Of a DNA stretch of 24,682 nt, positions 1 to 8,695 are shown piece after piece. The notes under the pieces were generated by a model that saw nothing but the letters and a program-made list of their open reading frames with translations, was not told the origin of the DNA and made no database searches. Within the stretch, counting starts at the first letter, position 1. Every line of letters starts with the position of its first letter. Position numbers and translations under genes: made by a program. The DNA is from Hemicentrotus pulcherrimus (taxonomy: Eukaryota > Echinodermata > Echinoidea > Camarodonta > Strongylocentrotidae), in the NCBI GenBank assembly GCA_003118195.1, contig BEXV01001034.1, forward strand, positions 94,036 to 118,717, read 5' to 3'.

Positions 1-21
1 CTCTCTCTCTCTCTCTCTCTC
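1..21. repeat. (CT)n microsatellite at window edge
   Basis: Ten CT dinucleotides open the window and are likely longer outside it. It lies in the intron before the first visible gene A exon. Confidence 0.9.
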
Positions 22-215
22 TTCAGACAAGAACAGTCAGAAATGAAATTTATAACAAAAGATTTCGTAGAAATGATCTGCTTGGGTTCTTATTGCTCTT
101 CCAATTTCTCAAGTCTCGACTGATATTCACCGTTAGCATCATCTACATGACAAAAAAAGAAGAAGCTATAACGTCGAAACTGTCTCACACTTTCCTCCCA
201 TCTTCTTCTCTTCAG

Positions 216-377
216 GAATGCCTAAGCCGGCTATCATCCCTCATTCCAAGCCTCTGGCAGGAGCCCTCTTCTACCACAGCAATACGGGCCTGTCAGCAGA
301 CGATGTCTACTATATACCTCTACCTATCTACCATTCAGCAGCACTCCTCATGGGAGTATCAGGGTCCCTCTACTTTG
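216..377 (+). CDS. Gene A exon (equivalent to gene B exon 3)
   Basis: A pyrimidine-rich tract ending TTCTCTTCAG precedes the exon. It starts with the last two bases of the Gly codon of the TSGTTG P-loop, reads [11 protein letters not shown]...[17 protein letters not shown], and ends one base into a Gly codon before a GTTAG donor. It is 162 nt, the same as in gene B, but only about 55% identical to B in protein, the least conserved exon together with exon 6. The donor (G|GTTAGA) is weaker than the gene B donor (G|GTAGAC). Confidence 0.87.
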
Positions 378-1481
378 GTTAGAAAAACGTTTTGATTGTC
401 TATATTTATAATATTATTTAAACGAGCAGGCCATAATCAATGCAGTGGCTTGCACTTTGAAATAGAATCGGAAACTGTCATTGCTAAAATGTTGTAAAAA
501 GATTTCGGGGAGGGGAAGTGCCGCCCCTCTGGTTGTTGTTGTTGTTGTGATTAAAGGCGTTTCTGGACCCTTGGAGAACCGGATTAACGAAGTCATAATC
601 CTGGGAAAAAGGGTGAGAATCAAATTGCTATTTGTGCCCCCCTCCCCGTCATTCAGAACATCATTGATAGGGCCCCGATGACCTAAAAGTTACCATCAAC
701 CTTTGTACAGATACGTCAAAAACTACCTAGCATTATTTAATCATTATGTTTCCTTGTTAGATACATCAATTCATTATCTTAAGGCATTAACCTCCACATT
801 AATGAAATAAAACTAGATGACCCGTGAGCCGGCTTTTCAAAAAAACTGATGGTGGAAATTAAAACAAAAGCCACACTAGATTAATATCATGTCGTTGTAA
901 AAAGATCCTCTGTACCGATTTTCTGTGTGCCAAAAAACCTCACAATAACAATAAAGAGGGGGAGGGGAATTGCTGTAAACATCTGAAATGTAAGCATTTA
1001 ACGATGATGGTCATTTATACCTCATTCCAAGCGAGAACACAAGACCGACAGAAACTGAATATAAATACACCGAATCGCCAATAATTGGTTCGGATTCAGT
1101 ATGTCATCTCACTCACACCAGCCCGACAAATTGTTTTGCCATTGGAGGTATAATGTCATTTTGGTTCGGTCTGCATTCGGTCCGGTGACGGTCTGGTGTC
1201 AGTCTGGTGTCGGCCTGGTGTCGGGCTGGTGTAACTTGGTTGGGTTTGATCGAGGTATAAACTCAGGACCGGAGTAATTTTTATTTCTTTTCCAATTAAA
1301 TGCTACCAGGAGCCACCATGGCCATTGCAAAGAAGTTTTCAGCGTCGCATTTTTGGGATGACGTCAGGAGATTTCGGGCGACCATCTTCCAGTATATCGG
1401 AGAGATATGCAGATACCTACTGGCCCAACCCAAGGTAGGATGGGAGAGAGAGAGAGAAATGGGGAGAGAGAGCGGGGGGGG

Positions 1482-1519
<38 letters not shown>

Positions 1520-1535
1520 AGGGGGCAAAGAGAGG

Positions 1536-1567
<32 letters not shown>

Positions 1568-3599
1568 CAGAGGAATAGAGAAATATGAAGACAGACACAG
1601 AGATAGAGAGAGGGGTTGGAGAAATGATTTTGGTCTTTGGCCGAAGCTCTTCTTGTAGAAGTTGTCGAAATGCATCTTATACAAATACAACCAATCTAAC
1701 AATAATTAGATTGCCTGTATAAATGTAGCCCTAATTTACATTGTTGGTGTATATAGTTAGATCTCATCGTATCATGTATGCAATTAGAAAAAGAAAAGTA
1801 TAATTTCTTATTTATATCAGGACTACGCCCTGTCCCACTTCATTAATAGTGGCGATATTGTGGTGACCTACTATCTTCCCTAGAACCGATGTATAATTTA
1901 AGCTTACGGCAGATCGTACGAAATACTGTGTAGTCATGATATCTCGGAAATGGTCGTCTGAAGTGAAATTTTCTGCAATATTTATGTTCGTGCCCAAAGA
2001 ATGAGAACGACGGTGACTATCCTTGTCCCGTGAGGGCAATAGGTAACGGCCTGCGACTCGACATCTGGGAGGAGTTCAAGACGAGGTTCAACATCGAGCC
2101 CATATACGAGTTCTACGGCGCCACCGAAAGTAACTTCGCTTTCATCAATACAGACAATCACCTGGGCAGCGTCGGCAGATATTCATGGCTTCTTAAGGTA
2201 CGTACTTTCGTATACAGAGTATCCATTATAATGCGTTCTAATTAAATGAGGAAAACTCGTGATTTTGATAAAGAAGTTTGATGTCGAAAATGGCAATATA
2301 TATGTATTTATATTATTAATAATAATCATAATATTGCTCAGTTTTTATATAGCGCTTATTACAATCCCTAGGCGCTTCTAAACTTGGAGATTATTTTACC
2401 CCGGCTTTAGCTGTGCTGTCATTATGGCGCTCTAGCATTTCAAAGAATTAATTCCTGCAAGATATCCATTTCAACACATGGGTTGAGTGTGGCAACTTAA
2501 GATCAATGTCTTGCCAAGAGATATTATTGCATGTTCATTAGCTGTATAAAAGCATGATCAAGAATTATTTTTCAATCACACTATATTGTTATATTTTGCG
2601 CTTTTAGAATAAGGCTTGCTGATCAGATTTCCTGTGTGTAGAAAAGGTGCGGTCCAAAATGTGTTTGATAGAACGAAGTAACAACTCAATATTCAAGAAA
2701 AACCGTTGCTTTTAAGAGTCTTTAAAACCTTTTGTCACATGACAGAGGAACCTGGCCAACGTGGAGATAATGGATTATGACTACGAGACTGGAGAACCAA
2801 AGCGTGGTCGGGATGGTCTATGTATTCAGATACCTCGTGGTAAGATTTTAGCATGACAAGTACTCCGGCCACAATCGCTCAATGGACAATACCCTACACT
2901 GAACGAAATCTTTTAACTTTATCCCCAGATTTTTTTTAAAACAAAGACCTATCCATAATCTTAAAGGGGAAATCCAACCTAATTAGTTGGTTTCAAAAAA
3001 GCAGAAAAATGAGAGAAGTGAAAGTTTGAACTATATCCGATTAAAATATAAAAGTTATGAAAGCTTGAAGTTGTCATCATTGAAACACAAGTTGGCAAGA
3101 CTGTAACTTTTTTTGCGAGCTCCTCTCCAATTTGCTCTGAACAGTAAACATTCATTCTCTTAGTTTTTGATGAGGGAATAGATTTCTTTCATACAGGGGC
3201 TTCATGAAACAATTTGCAAAAACTATATTTAGGGGGAATGTATGATTGATTTTTTTTTTTAGTACAGGGCAAATGGGAAAGGAGCTCGCAAGATACGTCA
3301 CAGAGTAAACAACCCGTAATGATCGAACTCAGGACGTTGCGTATGAGAGCCCAAACCCTTCACCAATAAACCACAGTAATTCCACAACCCGTTATTCTTT
3401 TTATATATTTCATCAAATTTCCTATTTCCACATGGCGTATACGTCGACATGACATTTACAACATAGCGAAAATCTGTCTGTCTCCTTTTCTCTTTAACTG
3501 TCGATATCAATCCTTCTAAACCCACCTCTTTTTGTCCATTCAGCTATACATCCATATTTCTGCGGTCTATCTATTCATCTCCATCTATTTTCATTTATC

Positions 3600-3633
<34 letters not shown>

Positions 3634-6166
3634 CATGTATTAAAAAAAAAAATCTATCTATCAATCTTTCTTTCTCTCAGTCCATCACTCTATCAGTCTA
3701 TTTTTCTATCTATTTTTTTTTATCATTCTATCTGTTTATCTTTCCCGCTCTTCTGTTTTTCTTATACTTGTCTTGTTGTTTATAATCTATCACTGTATTA
3801 CTTTAAATATATTTTCATCGACATGATCAGTTCTATAACACATTTCTCCTTGTCCATCCATTGTCCATATCTCTATTTATTTGACTTTCTCTTCTTTATT
3901 TTGTTAACCTAGCTTGGAAAGTTGCAATAGGCTGATCACACATATTGTTTCGTTTCCACACAGGCTCGACAGGGTTGATGTTGCTTCAGATCACGGAGCG
4001 AGCAGCTTTCGTTGGATATCATGGACCAGAAGAGATGACAAAGAAGAAGATTGTAAGGGATGTGAAGACGAAGGGAGATGCATACTTCAATACCGGTGAT
4101 CTCATGAAGATCGATGTCGATGAATACGTTTACTTCATTGACCGACTCGGAGATACATTCAGGTTTGTATTATTTTGTCTTCATCGTAATCACATCCACC
4201 ACCACTTCCACCATAGTCATCATCACCAACATCGTCATCATCATCATCGTTATCACCAACATTGCTACCACCCTCCTCCTACCAGCTCTATCACTTTCAT
4301 CATCATCATCGTCGTCATCATCGTCATCATCACCACCACCTCTACTGCCGTCATCATCATCATCATCATCGTCGTCGTCACCATCACCACCACCACTACC
4401 AGTATCACCACCAGGACCACCATCATCACCATCATCACCACCAACACCGCCGCAATCACCACCTTTGACACCACTATCATGATCACCACCACTAACAACA
4501 CCATCATCATCAACATCATGATCGTCATCAGCATCACCACCACACCACCACCATTTTCCCCCTCCCCTTCCTCCTCCTCCTCATCATCGTACTCTTGGAG
4601 CCTCGTTTCTCCGACGTCGTAGTAGTGTCTTTTTTATCCAGTCTCTAACTGCAGCCAAATGAAACTAAATATTACACAGTCTTCATAGATGTAGTATTTC
4701 AATATATATATCCATGATAATGCAATGTTCCATCTATGATGAATTTGAAAAAAAGAAATCCCCCCCCCCTCCAAAAAAAAAAAAAATGATGATAATGGAG
4801 ATGAATCCTCTGCGACGACAAATCGACCCGATCATTCTGACATATATCAATATAACCAATCTGCATCTATATGCACTTTTCTTATCACGCTTATTCCCAT
4901 CTTTCTTCTACTTTTTATTTCTTTCTTTCCTATTTGTCTCTCCTTTCTATTCTTTCAGTGGGACCTTCTTTATAGATAATGTGTGTGCAGGCTGATGTGT
5001 ACATGCGTACTTGTATTATGCAAATCTTTTTACTTTTTATTTTAAAATTGTGTTCATCATCTTGTTATTGTTTGTCACAGGGCCCCAATTACAAGCAGAC
5101 TTCTGCTTCTAAGGGGTACTAACCATTAAATTTTATATTTTCATTGTAAACTGTTTTATAATGCGTGAATAAAGAATTGAATTGATAAACTTTTCATTCT
5201 ACAGATGGAAAGGAGAGAATGTATCTACCATGGAAGTTTCTCATGCTCTTGGTTTATTTCCAGCAATACTTGAAGCTAATGTGTATGGAATTCCTGTACC
5301 AGGTAACACATTTACTTCACGAATTGTAATCCCTTCGCAAAACTAGATTAAAAGATGAATAGTTTCCCGCAGTGTATGATAGCTTGAACAGACTTTCTCT
5401 CAAAATCTTACAAAATAAAAGGTTTGATCGAGGCGTAATGAGCTGAAATCAGGAGAAAATGTCACGAACTTTTAAAAGGAAAATCCTTACGTCACAGGGG
5501 CATGGCTAGACCATTATAATGGGGAGGGGGGTGTCAGATCATATTCTGATAAGTCTGAGCAAAATTGTTCATGTACAGGATAATAAAGTCCTCAGATATC
5601 CAATGTGCCGACAAACATTTGGACGGCAAAAGGTAAAGGAGATATGCCAAGATACAATTGGAATGGAAATGCCACCATGTCACTGGCCCTATCACACCCA
5701 CCTTTCTAACGACCTCCACACGTGTTGATATTCATTAATGATTATTGACTCTGTAAGGTCGTGTATAATAACAATCATAACATTGAATAATGAAAGCACA
5801 CCATGTAAGTTATTGTAATAATTCGTAAAATATTATTTTGATGAAATCTTTCACTTTCAAGGTCATGATGGAAAAGCGGGGATGGCATCAATCGTTTTAC
5901 ATAAAGGAGCCTTCCTAGATTTCTCAGGTCTCTACCAGCAAATCACCTCATCCCTCCCAGACTACGCTCGGCCAAAGTTTCTCCGGCTTCTCGATGAGAT
6001 GGATCTAACCGGTACCTTCAAGCACAAGAAGACTGAATTGATGAAGAGGGGTTTTGCTCCTGATGGATACGGAGAGGTTTACATCATAACACCTTCAAGA
6101 AAGACCTATGAACCAATCAATCATGACCATATCAAAATGCTAACAGCAGGCCATTCTAAGTTGTAA
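216..6166 (+). CDS. Gene A: FATP/very-long-chain acyl-CoA synthetase (SLC27A family), 5' end outside window
   Basis: Seven coding exons are visible: 216-377, 1310-1434, 2000-2197, 2746-2839, 3964-4162, 5205-5302 and 5862-6166. They join in phase to about 392 residues plus a stop. The family activates long and very-long-chain fatty acids to acyl-CoA with ATP and aids their uptake; members sit in ER, peroxisomal or plasma membranes. Hallmarks seen in order are GMPKPA (end of the AMP-binding P-loop), [56 protein letters not shown], the FATP signature [13 protein letters not shown], and a C-terminal domain with YARPKFLRL and TGTFKHKK. Exons for the N-terminus and most of the P-loop must lie left of base 1. 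No internal stop or frameshift was found. Residues that differ from most family members are the P in IIPHSK (usually T before H) and the S in ATESN (usually ATEGN). Subtype (SLC27A2/A3/A6-like) is not resolved. Confidence 0.9.
378..1309 (+). other. Gene A intron 3
   Basis: No gene is seen in this 932-base intron. It contains a short (GTT)n run near 532-548, and a loose inverted pair of G-rich/C-rich segments (about 506-520 and 633-648, arms near CGGGGAGGGG and CCCCTCCCCG) that looks like a small foldback. At 1150-1234 there are ~11-bp repeats of the form GTCTGGTGTCA, described separately. Confidence 0.6.
1115..1232. repeat. Short GTCTGGTGTC-type tandem repeat with an inverted partner
   Basis: Four units of about 11 bp (GTCTGGTGTCA, GTCTGGTGTCG, GCCTGGTGTCG, GGCTGGTGTAA) occupy about 1190-1234. 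The 13-mer GTCGGGCTGGTGT at 1220-1232 is the exact inverse of ACACCAGCCCGAC at 1115-1127, so the segment can fold back over about 118 bp. The base composition is like that of the larger GC-rich element at 7652-8395, which suggests related mobile DNA. Confidence 0.6.
1310..1434 (+). CDS. Gene A exon (equivalent to gene B exon 4)
   Basis: This 125-nt exon follows the acceptor GCTACCAG and encodes [20 protein letters not shown] through CRYLLAQPK, ending exactly on a codon at [17 protein letters not shown] matches the FATP segment FSASQFWDD between the P-loop and the YxATE motif. It is about 88% identical to the gene B exon, higher than the exons on either side. Confidence 0.9.
1441..1613. repeat. 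(GA)n microsatellite in gene A intron 4
   Basis: Runs of GAGAGA broken by short G runs start six bases after the exon 4 splice donor. All open frames here are Arg/Glu or Ser/Leu-rich artefacts on either strand. In gene B the same place holds the 63-bp minisatellite instead, so this junction has expanded simple DNA independently in both paralogues. Confidence 0.95.
2000..2197 (+). CDS. Gene A exon (equivalent to gene B exon 5)
   Basis: This 198-nt (66-codon) exon starts on a codon after GCCCAAAG and ends at CTTAAG|GTACGT, a strong donor. It carries [16 protein letters not shown] and the adenylate-forming motif EFYGATESN, then [10 protein letters not shown]. The glycine normally after ATE in FATPs is serine. 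It is about 71% identical to gene B. Confidence 0.92.
2198..2745 (+). other. Gene A intron 5, with a possible dispersed repeat
   Basis: No gene is seen. From about 2320 to 2520 there is a segment with TATATAGCGCTTATTAC, AGGCGCTTCTAAA and GTGTGGCAACTTAAG that looks like a dispersed repeat found in many marine invertebrate genomes. This is recognised by eye only; the family and ends are not defined. Confidence 0.35.
2746..2839 (+). CDS. Gene A exon (equivalent to gene B exon 6)
   Basis: This 94-nt exon between CATGACAG and G|GTAAGA encodes [19 protein letters not shown]...IQIPR and ends one base into a Gly codon. It aligns with the variable FATP stretch before the GEVGLL segment. At about 55% protein identity to B, it is among the fastest-diverging exons. 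Confidence 0.88.
3114..3290. repeat. Foldback repeat, 22-bp arms
   Basis: Left arm 3114-3135 (TGCGAGCTCCTCTCCAATTT plus GC) and right arm 3269-3290 are inverted copies matching at about 20 of 22 bases, separated by about 130 bp that includes a T-run. The A-rich stretch before it (about 2965-3110, starting AAAGGGGAAATCCAACC) may belong to the same dispersed element. This is a candidate non-autonomous foldback/MITE within gene A intron 6. Confidence 0.55.
3312..3390 (-). repeat. tRNA-like SINE fragment
   Basis: On the - strand there is an A-box-like TGGTTTATTGG (plus 3363-3373) followed by a B-box-like GAGTTCGATCATTAC (plus 3316-3330). The spacing suits a tRNA-derived RNA polymerase III promoter. 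A true tRNA gene is unlikely because a clean cloverleaf is not seen. It directly follows the foldback arm at 3290, so both may be parts of one composite element. Confidence 0.45.
3535..3910. repeat. Low-complexity (TCTA)n/(TA)n region
   Basis: Degenerate TATC/TCTA and CTTT repeats with a (TA) run at about 3600-3625 occupy the last 400 bases of gene A intron 6. An open frame of Ser/Ile/Tyr/Leu composition here is a by-product of the simple sequence and is not a gene. Confidence 0.85.
3964..4162 (+). CDS. Gene A exon (equivalent to gene B exon 7), FATP signature part 1
   Basis: This 199-nt exon after TTCCACACAG completes a Gly codon and encodes [11 protein letters not shown]...[10 protein letters not shown]...[17 protein letters not shown] and FIDRLGDTF, ending two bases into the Arg codon of DTFRWKGEN. 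The donor AG|GTTTG is weak. About 58 of 65 residues match gene B, and most silent positions match too, unlike the neighbouring exon 6. Confidence 0.94.
4190..4600. repeat. (CAT/CAC/CCA)n triplet tract in gene A intron 7
   Basis: About 400 bases of ATC/CAC/CCA triplets follow the exon 7 donor by about 30 bases. They give long His-, Ser- or Thr-rich open frames on the + strand and Met/Val-rich ones on the - strand; these are artefacts. A similar tract lies in a different intron of gene B (13690-14118), so the two arose separately or were transferred. Confidence 0.92.
5060..5195 (+). mobile_element. Probable 3' tail of a non-LTR retrotransposon (LINE)
   Basis: The segment from GGGCCCCAATTACAAG (5080) through a short GC-rich hairpin-like part (CAGACTTCTGCTTCTAAGG) to AATAAAGAATTGAATTGA (5169-5186) has the layout of many invertebrate LINE 3' ends: a short 3'UTR, a poly(A)-type signal and a GAATT microsatellite tail. 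It sits 20-30 bases before the exon 8 acceptor. Recognised by pattern only; the clade is not assigned. Confidence 0.45.
5205..5302 (+). CDS. Gene A exon (equivalent to gene B exon 8), FATP signature part 2
   Basis: This 98-nt exon between TTCTACAG and CCAG|GTAAC completes DTFRWKGEN and continues [20 protein letters not shown] to VYGIPVPG. The last base begins the next Gly codon. The WKGEN motif is the ACS/FATP signature that contacts fatty acid and adenylate. About 28 of 34 residues match gene B. Confidence 0.93.
5303..5861 (+). other. Gene A intron 8
   Basis: No gene or clear repeat is seen in these 559 bases. There is a G-run at 5521-5531. Two opposed short open frames around 5519-5728 have no recognisable domain. 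Confidence 0.6.
5862..6166 (+). CDS. Gene A terminal coding exon (equivalent to gene B exon 9)
   Basis: The acceptor is CTTTCAAG. The 305-nt coding part encodes [16 protein letters not shown], then [36 protein letters not shown] and ends [14 protein letters not shown] before TAA (6164-6166). This is the C-terminal lid domain; TGTFKHKK carries the lysine-rich motif used in the adenylation step of adenylate-forming enzymes. About 86% identical to gene B. Confidence 0.95.
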
Positions 6167-6340
6167 AATATTGTTATCATCAGTTCATATCATGATCATA
6201 CGAAAACGTTAACTAAAGTCATTCTAAGTTTTTTTTTAAATTTACAACCTCGAGTCATATCGTGATCATACGAAAATGTTAACAATTCATTCTAAATTGT
6301 AAAATAAGTTTACTGTTAACAGCAGGTCAAGTTGTGAACA
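6122..6340 (+). repeat. Degenerate ~69-bp repeats of the coding end, running into the 3' region of gene A
   Basis: Units start with CATGACCAT at 6122 (coding), CATGATCAT at 6191 and CGTGATCAT at 6261, with a partial unit at about 6311-6338. Each repeats the pattern CATGATCATA..AAATGTTAAC..CATTCTAAGTTGTAAA. The first unit encodes the last residues [14 protein letters not shown] and the stop; the later ones lie in the 3'UTR. The same arrangement occurs after gene B. Confidence 0.8.
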
Positions 6341-6365
6341 TTTTGAAACACTCATGCACTATGAT

Positions 6366-6501
6366 ACAAATAATACACAACATTGAGGGCATTTACCCAC
6401 ACAAGGTACCTTTGGAATAGCCGAGGGTGTTTGGACCTTTCGAAGGTACCGAGTGTGGGTCACTTTACTTATGCCAGAACAAAATAATGAGTATTATTTG
6501 T
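6366..6501. repeat. Small foldback element with nested inverted arms
   Basis: Outer arms ACAAATAATAC (6366-6376) and GTATTATTTGT (6491-6501) are exact inverses. Inner arms ACCCACACAAGGTACCTT (6395-6412) and AAGGTACCGAGTGTGGGT (6443-6460) match at 16 of 18. The 136-bp structure looks like a short MITE or foldback in the gene A 3' region. Confidence 0.65.
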
Positions 6502-6653
6502 TTTATAAAATGATGTTTCATTTGTTTTATAAAATGACGTTTCATAACATGATTTTACTAATGACTAGACATTAGTAAAAATTTACGCGTTAGGCAAAAT
6601 TAATGCCTGGTCACGTGTACGCTCTCAACCAATCACTTGCAACCAATCACTTG
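6496..6653. repeat. Short direct and inverted repeats downstream of the foldback
   Basis: A 24-bp unit beginning ATTTGTTTTATAAAATGA is tandemly duplicated (6496-6519, 6520-6543, one mismatch). TTTTACTAATG (6553-6563) and CATTAGTAAAA (6570-6580) form an 11-bp stem with a 6-base loop. CAACCAATCACTTG occurs twice head to tail (6626-6639, 6640-6653), giving two CCAAT boxes 14 bases apart. A promoter role is possible but unsupported. Confidence 0.7.
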
Positions 6654-7244
6654 ATTAAGATCCGCTTCATCATCTTATAATCAACAATAGTTTACGGATT
6701 TCTGACAATAGACCGAGGCGTTTTCCCTATTTGTCCTGCTAATTTTCTTAACACAATTCTTTCGTCACTATGTTTGTAATATCTATAAAAGATACAAAAC
6801 GTTTAATTTGTTACCTTGTTCTGATCAGTATAATATTCCAGTGATGCTTCTTCTTCATATTTACATTCTAACCTGCCTTTGAATATTGTAATGTGGTCCA
6901 TTTTTGTGTATATTATGTGATACATCTAAACTCATGTAATTTCCTCAGCTGGAGAAAATAATACAAGCTTTATTTTTTTCTGAAGATTTCTATAATTATT
7001 AGGTTTCAGTATTATGAGACATCGTATGGATATCACAGCTATAAGTGTTAAATTTCAGAATAGTGATGACCTTACATAGTCTTTGTCATAACAATATATC
7101 ATATTAATTTTTATCTTTGAATGTATTCTCATAAGCGTAATGAATAGTTGTTAAACTTGTTATGTGTTTCATGTGCTTTTATTGTAAATTGAATGTAATT
7201 CAGCCTTAGGACTGCCATTTTCAGTATTTTCAATTAACCATCTA

Positions 7245-7250
7245 ATTAAA
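7245..7250 (+). promoter_or_regulatory. Possible variant poly(A) signal (ATTAAA) for gene A
   Basis: ATTAAA is followed by an A-rich stretch. No canonical AATAAA was seen on the + strand between the gene A stop and here. This would imply a ~1.1 kb 3'UTR. Weak evidence. Confidence 0.2.
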
Positions 7251-7439
7251 AACAACAACAACAAAAACAAAGTGAAAAATCAAAAACTCAAACCCTCCAA
7301 GACTCCGAGAGAATAATTAAAACTGGTAAGCTGTCCAATAACAAAAATATAAATACCCCACAAGGTAGCTTCAAGAAGAACCCCATGAACAAATTCAGTC
7401 ATAACCTGACATCCCTTATAATTTAATTAAAAATAACCA

Positions 7440-8690
7440 TGACAACATACCATGGGTAATCACCCTTAGAATGTACTTGAAAATAGACCCAATAACATAC
7501 TATAGGATTATATGATAGCCCTTAGAACAATGGACTTGAGATTGACCTCAAGAACAAACTATTGGGACTCCTGACAACCCTTAGAAGGCACTTAAGAATA
7601 ACCAGAAAACATACTACGGTATTTTCTTTTAGGTAAACTTGATAACTCTTACGCTTCAGTCACACTGACCTCCCGGACTGTCCCGGACTGTAGCGGAGCG
7701 TCCTGGACTGAAATTTGGCCGATTTGGAGACAGATCCGACTTTGATCCGCGTTGGGTCTGGGAATATCCGGGACAGTCTGTGACGATTCGGGATGGTCCT
7801 GGGTGGTCCGGGACACCACTCCGACAAATTTAAACTGTCTATATTTGCCGTTGTCATCCAGGTCCGTCCGGAAGGATTTTTCAATCGGGGATAGTCCGGG
7901 TTGTCCTGTACGGTCCGTGCAGCGATCGTGTTGGCTTCAGGAAGGTCCGTAGTGGCACCGTGTTGACCCTTGTCGATCCTAGGCATGTTGTGTTGGAAGC
8001 GAATTTCCCTGGAGCACCCCGTACCATACACGGTTCGTGTCAGACCAAGCACGGATGAACACGTACTGCGGTCCGTGTTGGGTCCAGGACAGGCCATAGC
8101 TGATCCAGGATGGTCTGTGTCATATGTGTTGACGCTGTGTTGGTCTAGGATGGTCCGGGACGGTCCGTGGCGCTGCCGAGGTGGTACCGGGGTAATCCGT
8201 GTTGGCTCCGTGTTGATCCATTGTGGTTTCGTTTTGGATTCGGACTGCTCCGGGTCGACGACGTTTTGCGACCGTCGATGGACCGTCGACTCAATTTCAC
8301 CCAGGATCACCCCGGTCAAGATATCTCTTGATCTGGGGTGTTCCGTGTCAATCTGTGGTGATCCCTGTTGGGTCCGGCTTCGTTGTGACTGTTGCTTTAG
8401 AATTTACTTAAGAAAAACATCAAGAACAAACCATGGGATAACCTGGTAACCCTTAGAATGTTCTTGAGAATTACACCAAGAACATACGATTAAATGGATA
8501 ACCTGACAACCCTTAGAATGTAGTTCAGAATAACCCCAAGAACATACTGGGATAACCTTACAACCGTGAGAGTGTACTTAATACTAACATCAAAACATAC
8601 CATGGGAGAACTTGACAGCCCTTAGAATTTACTAAAGAGTTACCCTTAGAACACACTATGGGATACAGTGACAGCCCTTAGAATGTACTT
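7440..8690. repeat. ~57-bp minisatellite, interrupted by a GC-rich insertion
   Basis: Diverged units share CATGGGATAACCTGACAACC, CCTTAGAATGTACTTGAGAA and CCAAGAACATAC. The CCCTTAGAA core occurs at 7463, 7519, 7578, 8450, 8510, about 8564, 8619 and 8675, giving spacings of 54-60 bp. The array is broken between about 7652 and 8395 by unrelated GC-rich DNA. Looser units extend left to about 7370. The right end abuts the MITE-like element at 8696. Confidence 0.8.
7652..8395. mobile_element. GC-rich insertion with short inverted ends (candidate non-autonomous transposon)
   Basis: The left end reads CGCTTCAGTCACACTGACC and the right end TTCGTTGTGACTGTTGC, so GC..CAGTCACA appears inverted at both ends. 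The interior is much richer in G+C than its flanks and made of degenerate repeats such as GGTCCGGGATGGTCCGTG and GGTCCGTGTTGG. Minisatellite sequence resumes immediately on the right (TTTAGAATTTACTTAAG), so the segment was inserted into the array. Open frames on both strands (up to about 219 codons on the -) show no domain and are attributed to base composition. Confidence 0.55.
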
Positions 8691-8695
8691 TGTCC

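Noticed and set aside
93..395. 100-codon + strand open frame over the first gene A exon
   Set aside because: It reads the exon in the wrong frame; the real frame (codons starting at 218) gives [11 protein letters not shown] and matches FATPs.
1296..1702. Several Ser/Leu- and Arg/Glu-rich open frames on both strands
   Set aside because: They are translations of the GA microsatellite with parts of exon 4.
3945..4622. 225-codon frame rich in His/Thr/Ile and its antisense Met/Val-rich partner
   Set aside because: Only the first part is exon 7; the rest is the CAT/CCA triplet tract after a splice donor.
7660..8449. 219-codon - strand and 159-codon + strand frames
   Set aside because: They lie in the GC-rich repeat element, have no recognisable domain, and open frames on both strands are expected from its composition.
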